64,000 nt of DNA, from positions 106,969 through 170,968 of the forward strand of contig UQHT01000001.1 in the NCBI GenBank assembly GCA_900540875.1. The letters run 5' to 3'. Of this stretch, positions 42,595 through 52,426 are shown in pieces; position 1 is the first letter of the stretch; each line of letters opens with the position of its first letter. A program made the translations under genes and the position numbers. The DNA is from an uncultured Collinsella sp. (lineage in GTDB: Bacteria > Actinomycetota > Coriobacteriia > Coriobacteriales > Coriobacteriaceae). The notes under the pieces are model-generated. The model saw only the letters and a program-made list of their open reading frames with translations. It was not told the origin of the DNA and searched no databases.

Positions 42595-43383
42595 CTAATG
42601 GCTGGAATAGCAGGTGGTGTGGGCGGCGCGGAAGCGACAGTGCTCGCGCATGCGGCAGATATTGCAGGTGGGGCGGCTCTGGGCGTCGTGGACCTCGCCG
42701 TCGAACAGACCGATCACCGCGGTCACGCTCTTGGTGGGCATGAGCAGGCTGGTGGGTGTGACGGTAAGCCCGATGAGTCGCGTGGCGTTGAGTGCAGCCA
42801 CGATTGAGCGCTGGGCCGTAAGCGGACAGTCGCCGTAGCCGGGACTGAAGCGCCAGTTACCGGCGAGTCCGTGTGCGGCGGCCGCAGCCTTGACCTGCTG
42901 GTCCATCTGCTCGACGGCGGCTTCTACATAGGCGGAGCATGCGGCGTCGAGCACGGCTCCCTCCAGGGGCTGCTGGGCTCCCGTGGTGCGCAGACGACGC
43001 TCGGCGTCCATGCCGAGGGTGCAGGCCATCAGCGCGGCCATGCGGGCGTCCTTGAGATGTCGATAGATGTCGCGACCGCGCAGCTCAACGTTGGTGCCGA
43101 CCAGACGGATGCAAGGCTCTCCCTGCTCGTCCACGCCCGTGGCATCGACGGTAAACACGCGCCGCACGCCGCGGGGCTCAATGTCCAGCTCAAGGCGCTC
43201 GACCACAAGCTCAATACGTCGTGACAGCTCGGGCTCAATCTGCTGGCCGCCGTAACCCAGATACCGCAGCATCTCGGCACGGTCGACACGGGGATGGTGC
43301 GCAGCATCGACACGGTAAAGCGCCGGCGACGCAAAGTCGGCCGGCACTTCGACAGCGGTTGTATCGATGTGCGGTTTTTCCAT
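42595..43383 (-). CDS. stand-alone methionine synthase activation-domain protein
   Basis: The protein has 262 residues. YLGYGGQQIEPELSRRIE near the start, TLGMDAERRL near 145 and FSPGYGDCPLTAQ near 198 match the Met_synt_B12 SAM-binding reactivation domain. The C-terminal tail has four Cys (CNICRMREHCRF, then C), absent from E. coli MetH and possibly a metal site. Its ATG overlaps the metF stop as TAATG and metH follows after 10 bp. It should restore the split MetH using SAM and reductant. Confidence 0.9.
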   Translation of the reverse strand: MEKPHIDTTAVEVPADFASPALYRVDAAHHPRVDRAEMLRYLGYGGQQIEPELSRRIELVVERLELDIEPRGVRRVFTVDATGVDEQGEPCIRLVGTNVELRGRDIYRHLKDARMAALMACTLGMDAERRLRTTGAQQPLEGAVLDAACSAYVEAAVEQMDQQVKAAAAAHGLAGNWRFSPGYGDCPLTAQRSIVAALNATRLIGLTVTPTSLLMPTKSVTAVIGLFDGEVHDAQSRPTCNICRMREHCRFRAAHTTCYSSH

Positions 43384-44255
43384 TACCCCAGGCGCTCCAT
43401 AATAGTCGCGGCGATCGCAGGACGATTCATAGTGTACAGGTGCAGACCGGCGGCGCCGTGCTCCTTAAGGTCGCAAAGCTGACGGGCGGCATAATCTACA
43501 CCGGCTGCCTGCAGGCTCTCGGGGTCGTTCTCGTACTTGGCGAGAATCTTGATGACGGGGGAGGGCAGCGACGCGCCGCACATAAAGACCATGCGGCTGA
43601 TCTGCGACTTGCCCATAAACGGCATGATGCCCGCGGTAATGGGCACGGTGATGCCGGCCTTGTCGGCAAGCTCGCGGAAGCGATAGAAGCACTCGTTATC
43701 AAAGAAGAGCTGCGTCACAAAGAAGCTCGCGCCGGCGTCTTGCTTTTGCTTGAGGTGCTCGACCGAGAGGTTGAGATCCTCGCAGGCAATGTGGCCCTCG
43801 GGGTAGGCTGCGGCGCCCACACAAAAGCCGGCGTCGACGAGCTCGGGGATGAGGTCGCGGGCGTAGGCGTAGTCCGAGGCGGGCTTGTCGTCCTCGGTCG
43901 CGCCGGCAGGGAGATCGCCACGCAGGGCCAGGATGTTTTCCACGCCGGCGGTGCGGTACTCATCGATCTTGGCGGCGATATCGGCGTGGGTACGGCCCAC
44001 ACAGGTGAGGTGCGCCACCGAGGGCGTATCGAATTCGCTCGTAATCATATGCGCGATGGGGGCGGTGGTGGCACCGTTGCCCGAGCCGCCAGCGGAACAA
44101 GTGACCGAGACAAAGCTCGGCGAAAGCTTGCACAGATTGCCTGCCACCTCGCGAGCCGTGTTGAGGGTAAGCTCGCCCTTGGGCGGGAACATCTCAAACG
44201 AAACGGGTGCGGTGCCCTGGGATGCTGCCTGCTTAAAAACCTCGTCGACGCGCAT
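43383..44255 (-). CDS. metF: 5,10-methylenetetrahydrofolate reductase
   Basis: The protein has 290 residues from MRVDEVFKQAASQGTAPVSF, with AAGGAG before the ATG at 44255. FEMFPPKGE (FAD/substrate Glu), LALRGDLP and FFVTQLFFDNE are family landmarks. It makes 5-methyl-THF for MetH, so the operon supplies both methyl donor and enzyme. It is divergent from glnA across a 426-bp region with a large palindrome. Confidence 0.95.
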   Translation of the reverse strand: MRVDEVFKQAASQGTAPVSFEMFPPKGELTLNTAREVAGNLCKLSPSFVSVTCSAGGSGNGATTAPIAHMITSEFDTPSVAHLTCVGRTHADIAAKIDEYRTAGVENILALRGDLPAGATEDDKPASDYAYARDLIPELVDAGFCVGAAAYPEGHIACEDLNLSVEHLKQKQDAGASFFVTQLFFDNECFYRFRELADKAGITVPITAGIMPFMGKSQISRMVFMCGASLPSPVIKILAKYENDPESLQAAGVDYAARQLCDLKEHGAAGLHLYTMNRPAIAATIMERLG

Positions 44256-44395
44256 ATCGTGCTCCTTTAGATACGTAATAGTGTGATGTGTTGTAAGGAT
44301 TCTACAGCACCACTGTGTCACGGTGGAGTTTCACTCGCTATTCGGGGATACCAATCAAAGATGCCTTGCTATCGACATTCCCTATAGCAGAGCGG

Positions 44396-44471
44396 TCAAT
44401 CTAGGATGGGGCTATAAAGACTGGTATCTGATGCGAAATACCAGTTAATAGAGCCCCATCCCAAATTGACT
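44396..44471. repeat. 76-nt palindrome in the metF-glnA gap
   Basis: Arms of 33 bases (44396-44428 and 44439-44471) contain GTCAAT, GGATGGGGCT and ACTGGTAT, with exact complements opposite and only short bulges (cta/caa, ataaag/taatag); the loop is 10 bases. No T run follows. Nothing else but short hairpins and the glnA leader fills the gap. Confidence 0.88.
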
Positions 44472-44681
44472 ACCCTTAAACCATGGGGAGAGGTCTGCAA
44501 TTTATACAGTTGATTGGCTGTTGAGGGCGGCAACGCCGCCGCGATGCGGTAACCTCATTGATTGGTTTCGTGACAGCAACATAACGGTAATGTTGCGGAA
44601 ACACGACGAGCCTAATCTATGACTCGTTCGTTAGTAATCAACACCGCTTCTCACGCGGTGCCGATACGAAGGGAGTTCCGT

Positions 44682-46769
<2,088 letters not shown>

Positions 46770-46798
46770 AGCGTAACTGACATATCGTCACGGTATTG

Positions 46799-46837
46799 AG
46801 CCGGGGTCCGCATCGCGCGGGCCCCGGCTATTTGTTT
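46799..46837 (+). terminator. glnA intrinsic terminator
   Basis: An 11-bp stem (AGCCGGGGTCC with one G-T pair), 8- to 9-base loop, then TATTTGTTT. Confidence 0.8.
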
Positions 46838-46885
46838 GCGAAGGACGCTTTGGATCCCGCTTTGCAACTGATTCGCCCACACAAT

Positions 46886-47120
46886 AAGGGGTCGTGGGCA
46901 AAAAACGTCAAATATGAGTACTGTCACAAGCCCTGTAGCATTATCTTTTTGCAAAATATGCAGTGTTACGCAACATATGTCCAAGTACTTAGCTGATAAA
47001 TGCCTGCAATTCCTCCGTCGTAGGACGCCTTGTGTCCAAATCGCCTTCTGATGGCATGAAATCGCTGTTACTAAATTGGTAACAGTACTCATATTTGCTA
47101 TTTTTTGTCCACGGGCCCTT
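46886..47120. mobile_element. 235-bp element with 39-bp terminal inverted repeats, no ORF
   Basis: The arms 46886-46924 and 47082-47120 match at 33 of 39 positions; the inner 16 bases (CAAATATGAGTACTGT) are exact. The interior is AT-rich compared with the surroundings and contains the hairpin CTGTTAC/GTAACAG. No transposase is present. It has the shape of a MITE or of a long RNA hairpin; no clear target-site duplication was found. Confidence 0.65.
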
Positions 47121-47150
47121 GGATGACAGTGTGATTTTATGCCTTCGGGG

Positions 47151-47425
47151 TTCGAATCCCGGCGTATGGGTAGCAAAAAGCCCGCTACCGAATTGGTAAC
47201 GGGCTTCACAGATTCTGTGGTGCCCCCAGCGGGATGTCCGCGTGCGGCTGGCGCCGCCCGCTTTCGCTGCGTCGCTCCGCTCCTTGCGTGCTGCGCTGGA
47301 AAACGCTTACGCGTTTCCTCAGCTCCGCACCCTGTCGGGTTCGAATCCCGGCGTTGGGGTAGCAAAAAGCCCATCACCGCGGGGGTAACGGGCTTCTCGT
47401 TTCAAATGGTGCCCCCAGCGGGATT
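47151..47425. repeat. 189-190-bp tandem duplication at the tRNA-Glu 3' side
   Basis: Blocks at 47151 and 47340 share TTCGAATCCCGGCG. Terminator stems with AAAAAGCCC follow at 47175-47205 and 47364-47395, then an 18-bp string identical to the tRNA-Glu 3' end at 47218-47235 and 47408-47425. Only the second copy has the full tRNA attached. Confidence 0.85.
47364..47395 (-). terminator. tRNA-Glu intrinsic terminator
   Basis: On the - strand GCCCGTTAC pairs with GTGATGGGC and is followed by TTTTT, 12 bp after the tRNA CCA end. A second copy lies at 47175-47205. Confidence 0.88.
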
Positions 47426-47483
47426 CGAACCCGCGATATCCACCTTGAAAGGGTGGCGTCCTTGGCCGCTAGACGATGGGGAC
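47408..47483 (-). tRNA. tRNA-Glu (anticodon UUC)
   Basis: The 76-base cloverleaf with encoded CCA folds fully. The acceptor pairs GTCCCCA with TGGGGGC (one G-T), the anticodon stem CCACC/GGTGG frames the loop CTTTCAA (anticodon TTC), and the T-arm is GCGGG-TTCGAAT-CCCGC. Confidence 0.97.
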
Positions 47484-47539
47484 AGCGGGAAAGAGTATAG
47501 CAGACTTTTTTGCCGGCGCGTATATCGTTGGCAAACTGG

Positions 47540-47576
47540 AAAACCACCACAAAGGTACCTGTCCCCTTTGTGGTGG
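47540..47576 (-). terminator. terminator of murT-gatD, REP-like hairpin
   Basis: Perfect 12-bp arms CCACCACAAAGG (47544-47555) and CCTTTGTGGTGG (47565-47576) are followed on the - strand by TTTT. The core on that strand, CAAAGGGGACAGGTACCTTTG, is shared with a hairpin near 54.9 kb. Confidence 0.85.
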
Positions 47577-47583
47577 TGGGGTG

Positions 47584-49761
47584 CTAGGGGAGGAGCTTCA
47601 TGGCGGCGTCGTGGGCGGCGTGCTCGTAGGCGTCGTCGAGGGGTTTGAGCGGCAACAGGGCGGCGGCCTGTGCGTCGCCACGGCGTTCGAGGGCGTGGGC
47701 GATGAGCCAGTCGGCGAGTTCGGGGTTCTTGGGCAGCGCCGGGCCATGCAGGTACGTGCCGATGACACCCTTGTAGATGAGACCCTCAAAGCCATCGTCG
47801 CCGTTGTTGCCGGTGCCCGTGACGACGGACGTTCCGAGCGGCGTGGCATCGGCGTCCAAAAGCGTGCGGCCACCGTGGTTCTCGAATCCCACAAAGGGCT
47901 CGGGTGCCAGGTCGGTCTTGACGGCGACGTTGCCGATCAGGCGGTCGGAGCCGCGTACGGTCTCGGCGGCAATGACGCCCAGGCCCTCGATGCGATTTTC
48001 GCCCATATAGTACGAACGGCCGAGCAGCTGATAGCTGCCGCAGATGGCGAGCAGCGAACCGCCGTCCTCAACATAGGCTGCGACCTTGTCTTTTTGGGCG
48101 AGCAGCTCGTGTGCCACGGCTAGCTGGTCGCGATCGGATCCGCCGCCCATCATGACGATATCGGCATCATGCAGATCGAGCACCTCGCCCATGCGGACCT
48201 CATCCACGCGAACGGGGATGCCGCGCCAGGCGCAGCGGCGCTCGAGGGCGATGACGTTGCCGCCGTCGCCATAGAGGTTGAGGGCATCGGGATACAGGTA
48301 GACGATGCGCAGCGGGCGCGAGAGCTCGACTGGCGCGATACCGACAGGAAGAGCGCTGCCGTCGGCGCGGACTGCGGCGCGGGCGGCAACCGTGGCTGCA
48401 TCGGCACCCTTCAGCCCGTCGAGTTCTTTGACCAGCGGCGGGAAGGCCGTGTAGTTGGCGACGGCGTAGAAGGTGTCATCGGCGGCCTCGTCTGCCATGG
48501 CGCCAATTGCCTGCGCGACGTCCGAGATAATGGCGGCGTCGATGCCGGCGTACTTGAGGCGCACCTGCATATCGTGTGCACGCGTGCCGCCGGCAAAGGC
48601 GACAAGCCCCGGGGTATCGGCGATGCGCTCGAAGTCGACGTCGTAGATCCACGAGACATCGTGGCCGTCGGCGTCGTTGTCATTGAGGAAGAAAGCGCAG
48701 AGTCTGCCGCCTGCCGTCTTGATGGACTGGATTTGTCGATCGAAGCCTACGGGATTCTTGGCCAGGTTGGCCTCGACGGTGCGGCCGGCGATATCCCAGC
48801 GCCCCATACGACCGCCGGCAGGCACATAGGCATCGAGCGTAGGCTGTAGAAGCGCCGTGTTCACGCCCAACTCGTGTGTGGCAAAGAAGGCGGCGGCAAC
48901 GTTATAGACCATGTACAGACCGTTGTAGCGCGTGGCGATGTGCACGGCGGGCGCGTTGGCCTCGGGTCCAAAGGCCAGGTCAAAGCCGTAGCCGTCGCAG
49001 CCGAGCTCAACGCCCGTCACGCGGCGGAGCAGCGCGGGGCGACCCCAGCCGCACGAAGGGCAATGATAGGCGCCCAGCTGTCCGTACTGCACATAGTCGT
49101 ATTCCAGCGGGGCGTTGCACTGCGAGCAAAAACGCGAGTCGCTAATGCGGTCGGACTCGGTGCCCGTGGCGCCGTCGATGCCAAAGGCGATGCTCGTGTT
49201 GGGGACGCGCGCGGCGATCGAGGCGCACAGCGGATCGTCGGCGTTGTAGATGAGCGTTGTCGTCGGAGAGAGCTCCAACGCATGGGCGATGACGTCTTGG
49301 GTATGGTCGATCTCGCCGTAGCGGTCTAGCTGGTCGCGGAACAGGTTGAGCAGCACAAAGTACGTCGGTTTGAGCCTGGGCAGAACGCGTACGGTGTAGA
49401 GCTCGTCGCACTCAAAAACGCCCACGCGCTTGCCGCTGCTGGTGTGCTTAAGGCCGCCGCGGGCCTCGAGCAGAGCACCCACCACACCAGGCTCCATATT
49501 GTTGCCGGCACGGTTGCACACCACGGTAGCACTGCTGGCAGCAACGGCGTCGGCGATGAGGTTGGAGGTGGTGGTCTTGCCGTTGGTGCCGGTGATCACC
49601 ACGCTGCGGTCGACCAGGCTCGCGAGGTCGCTTAGCAGCTCGGGGTCGATCTTCATGGCGATGCGGCCGGGGAGTACGCCGCCCTGGCGCTTAAGGACGG
49701 AGCGCAGCCCCCAGCGGGCGATATCGCTCGAGGCACAGGCGAGAGATGAGCGGAAGTTCAT
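47584..49761 (-). CDS. single-chain lipid II amidase: MurT ligase fused to GatD glutaminase
   Basis: The protein has 725 residues. About 1-470 is MurT-like: ATP loop VVITGTNGKTTTSN (about 54-67), zinc ribbon CSQCNAPLEY with CPSCGWG (about 215-240), and C-terminal DUF1727 domain. About 490-725 is GatD-like: LNLYGDGGN, MMGGGSDRDQLA, nucleophile Cys in AICGSYQLLG, VGFENHGGRTLLD and IGTYLHGPALPKN with the catalytic His. The pair amidates the D-Glu of lipid II using glutamine. In staphylococci and streptococci the two are separate proteins in one operon. A terminator follows. Confidence 0.92.
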   Translation of the reverse strand: MNFRSSLACASSDIARWGLRSVLKRQGGVLPGRIAMKIDPELLSDLASLVDRSVVITGTNGKTTTSNLIADAVAASSATVVCNRAGNNMEPGVVGALLEARGGLKHTSSGKRVGVFECDELYTVRVLPRLKPTYFVLLNLFRDQLDRYGEIDHTQDVIAHALELSPTTTLIYNADDPLCASIAARVPNTSIAFGIDGATGTESDRISDSRFCSQCNAPLEYDYVQYGQLGAYHCPSCGWGRPALLRRVTGVELGCDGYGFDLAFGPEANAPAVHIATRYNGLYMVYNVAAAFFATHELGVNTALLQPTLDAYVPAGGRMGRWDIAGRTVEANLAKNPVGFDRQIQSIKTAGGRLCAFFLNDNDADGHDVSWIYDVDFERIADTPGLVAFAGGTRAHDMQVRLKYAGIDAAIISDVAQAIGAMADEAADDTFYAVANYTAFPPLVKELDGLKGADAATVAARAAVRADGSALPVGIAPVELSRPLRIVYLYPDALNLYGDGGNVIALERRCAWRGIPVRVDEVRMGEVLDLHDADIVMMGGGSDRDQLAVAHELLAQKDKVAAYVEDGGSLLAICGSYQLLGRSYYMGENRIEGLGVIAAETVRGSDRLIGNVAVKTDLAPEPFVGFENHGGRTLLDADATPLGTSVVTGTGNNGDDGFEGLIYKGVIGTYLHGPALPKNPELADWLIAHALERRGDAQAAALLPLKPLDDAYEHAAHDAAMKLLP

Positions 49762-49806
49762 GAGGCCGTTCCTAACGTGAATGACATGGTCGTGGCGTTT
49801 GCGCCG

Positions 49807-50850
49807 TTAAAAGCCGTAACGGCGCGCAAATTCCTGGGCAAGCTGCGATACATCTTCGCAGGCGTTGGCCCAGGGGGCAAAGTCGGGGGTGTCCGAGATG
49901 ATGCCGTCGGCTTCCCAAACTGCCTGATGCGAAAGGTCCCAGGGGTCGTGCGGTTCGGGCCGGCAGGGAAGGTACGGTGTCTGATACATGGGGTTCAGCA
50001 AAAAGAACGCGCCGCCCTCGCAACGGTTAGCGAACTCACGCAGCGCGCGCGTCGCCGGGCGCATCTTGTTTGTTTTGAACAGCAGAATCGTGCGGGCGAG
50101 CAGGTACCAAGGAGAGTTTTCGAGTGCGTCTGCCCCCATCTGTTCCTCGAGCTGGTGGGCTAGGGCAAAAAAGCCGTCCTGGTCTTCCAGGCGAGCGAGA
50201 GCGAGCAACACGGTGCCGGCAGCTCGGGTGGGATAGCCTTCTGCCTTAAGGACGCGGCGGGCGTAGTTGGCAGCAGCGCAGTAGCGGGCGCTTGCCATGC
50301 ACAGCTGCGAGATGGCCTCGAGTGTGTGGAGCCACCCGATAAGGGCCGGCTCGCTCACGGTAAGGTCCGCTGCGGTGACACCGTCGGCCAAAACATTATT
50401 GGCCCAGTAGTGTGGGGCCTCCATGTCGAACCCGGGCACGCTTTGCCGCAGGTAATCGGTCGTGGTCGCTTCGAGCTTCATCAGGTCGCCCAGGCAGGCG
50501 TCGACGGGTGTGTCCGCCAAAATGATGGCGAGCAGCTGGGCATCGACCGCCAGCGCATCGACGCGAACGATCTTGAGCAGCTCATCGCGCATATCGTCGA
50601 ACAGGCGGTTGCGCGTCTGCTCAAACTCCTCGTCGCTGCCCATGTCCTCGATGCGATGGAGCTCGTCGAGCAAATGACGATGCACGCCGGCATAGGAAAG
50701 CAGCGCCTGCGCATGCTCGGTCTGCGCGTACTTTTGAGGGTTAACGCTCACGTCGTTATGGACAAGTTCGCGTGCTGCATCGGTGAGTTCGGGGTGCGAC
50801 GCAACGTAGGCGCGCTCCAGGTAGGCGGGGATGTAGACGCTCGGATCCAT
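49807..50850 (-). CDS. TPR-like protein of unknown function
   Basis: The protein has 347 residues from MDPSVYIPAYLERAYVASHP. It is almost all helical, with paired-helix units at about 175-270 (AISQLCMASARYCAAANYAR, then AGTVLLALARLEDQDGFFAL) like tetratricopeptide repeats. The C-terminus has CRPEPHDPWDLSHQAVW. It overlaps the gene before it as TAATG and is probably a partner of that similarly sized helical protein. No signal peptide. Confidence 0.72.
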   Translation of the reverse strand: MDPSVYIPAYLERAYVASHPELTDAARELVHNDVSVNPQKYAQTEHAQALLSYAGVHRHLLDELHRIEDMGSDEEFEQTRNRLFDDMRDELLKIVRVDALAVDAQLLAIILADTPVDACLGDLMKLEATTTDYLRQSVPGFDMEAPHYWANNVLADGVTAADLTVSEPALIGWLHTLEAISQLCMASARYCAAANYARRVLKAEGYPTRAAGTVLLALARLEDQDGFFALAHQLEEQMGADALENSPWYLLARTILLFKTNKMRPATRALREFANRCEGGAFFLLNPMYQTPYLPCRPEPHDPWDLSHQAVWEADGIISDTPDFAPWANACEDVSQLAQEFARRYGF

Positions 50851-51926
50851 TAGAGGTCTCCTCCCTTAAACGGCAGGCCCTGCTCGGCCGCCCGCAGGAT
50901 GCGCTCGTCGATCTGGGAACGCACGATATCGTTGGTGGCGACCCAGGCGGCGAAGCTGGCGTTGTCGGGGGCGCCCAAGCCCTCCTGCAGTACCGGCGTC
51001 GCCTCGGACAGCGCAAGGACAAGCTCGTCGGTAGAGCCCACACCCACGTTGACGCGGGCATAGACGCCATCGGGAAACTCGGTTTGGAAGTAGAGTGCCT
51101 CGGCCGCGTGCGGGCACGAGCGTGCAAGGATGCGCAAGTAGTGCTCGGCACCCTCGTAGTCCAGCTCGCGCCAGGCTGCGCTCATCAGTGCGATGAGCGT
51201 CCACGGGTCCAAGTCGCGCTCCGCGTCCTTGGGACGACGACGCAGCGGCGTGTTGGCGAGATAGGGGACGGAGTGGGCAGAGCGAAAGCGCTTGAGCTCC
51301 TCGGCAGGGTATTCGAGCTTCGCCATGGCGAGCATCGCGGTGTGGCGGACGCCGGCCGGATCGTTGGGGGCAAAGTCGAGGCTGCGGTTTGCAGCTTCGA
51401 GCGACATGCGATAGCGTCCGCTAATGAGGGCGCGCGATGCAAGGGCGGCAAGCCAGCGCAGGTAGGGGCGGCGCATAAGGTCGCCCGCGGCCTCGCGCTC
51501 ATAGGGGTCCTGCGCCGAGGCGATCTTGAACGCCAGGTCATGCTCGACTTCATCGCGCTTGGATACCAGGTACTGTACGTATTCCTCGTTGGAGTCGGCG
51601 GTGAGGGCCGTCAGCATGCGCTGGGCATCCCAGTTGGTCGGATCGAGCGCGGCGGCCTCGCGAAGCATGTTCTCGGCAGCGGCCTCTTCCTGCTCGGCTT
51701 GGGCATCGTCGGGGATAAAGGGAATGCGGTAGTCGACAGCCTCGACCACCTTGGCAATCAGATGTCCGGCGCGGTCGCGATCATGCACGATGAGCGGCGC
51801 GGGGTTGCGGGTGAATTGTTCCATCAGACGCTCTACGGCGGTGCCATCGGTGAGCGGGATATTGTCGCGGCGCAAGGCCTCAAGAACGAGGCGATGGCAA
51901 TCCTCTTGAATGGGATCGAATGCCAT
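50850..51926 (-). CDS. TPR-like protein of unknown function (upstream partner)
   Basis: The protein has 358 residues from MAFDPIQEDCHRLVLEALRR, with AAAGGAGG before the ATG at 51926; an earlier in-frame start lacks a site. The helical repeats are clear (ALASRALISGRYRMSLEAAN, RSLDFAPNDPAGVRHTAMLA). It is the first gene of a two-gene unit with the next TPR-like gene. It could be a scaffold for a cell-envelope or signalling complex; unproven. Confidence 0.72.
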   Translation of the reverse strand: MAFDPIQEDCHRLVLEALRRDNIPLTDGTAVERLMEQFTRNPAPLIVHDRDRAGHLIAKVVEAVDYRIPFIPDDAQAEQEEAAAENMLREAAALDPTNWDAQRMLTALTADSNEEYVQYLVSKRDEVEHDLAFKIASAQDPYEREAAGDLMRRPYLRWLAALASRALISGRYRMSLEAANRSLDFAPNDPAGVRHTAMLAMAKLEYPAEELKRFRSAHSVPYLANTPLRRRPKDAERDLDPWTLIALMSAAWRELDYEGAEHYLRILARSCPHAAEALYFQTEFPDGVYARVNVGVGSTDELVLALSEATPVLQEGLGAPDNASFAAWVATNDIVRSQIDERILRAAEQGLPFKGGDL

Positions 51927-52426
51927 GGGGCCTCCTTTGCTGCGGTTAGGGTTCAAATGTCTCTATATAAGGTTCTAGTTTACCCGCATGTGGCACACCG
52001 GGGGTGTCGCACTTGGACTTGCACCTTTGCACCACGAAGACGGATGTCGCACAAATGTCGGCACCTTGGACGACCGAGTGGTATCACGGTGCCGCAAACG
52101 GTCGATTTTTGGCGGCGAACGGTGCATATTTTGGAGGGGCACAGTCCTGCCCAGGATATGTAGTCAACCTTGATAAAACGTTTGCCCAGCTTGGGAGTAT
52201 GAATGCCGCACAAGGGTCTTCAGGGATAGAAAAAACGTTTCATCATTGGCGGCTTTAGGTGAATAACTGACCAACCAGAACGGTAAAATAGTGTTTGTCT
52301 GAGCGTTGAGACGTTTAGACATCGCGCATTGTCATCGCCGGCAACGCGCAAACCGGTCCTAACGGAGCCAATTGGGTGCTCCGTTATATACGCAAGTCTA
52401 AGAGGGGCTTGTTTAGGAGGCACAGT
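51927..52426. other. 500-bp divergent regulatory region with two AAACGTTT sites
   Basis: The region lies between divergent genes. It contains AAACGTTT palindromes at 52176-52183 and 52233-52240, and a leader hairpin AACGGAGC/GCTCCGTT at 52361-52385 just before the adh ribosome site. No ORF with a plausible ribosome site is present. Confidence 0.5.

Noticed and set aside
51980..52258. Short ORFs in the adh upstream region
   Set aside because: Neither strand has a ribosome site, and the frames disagree with coding bias of neighbours.
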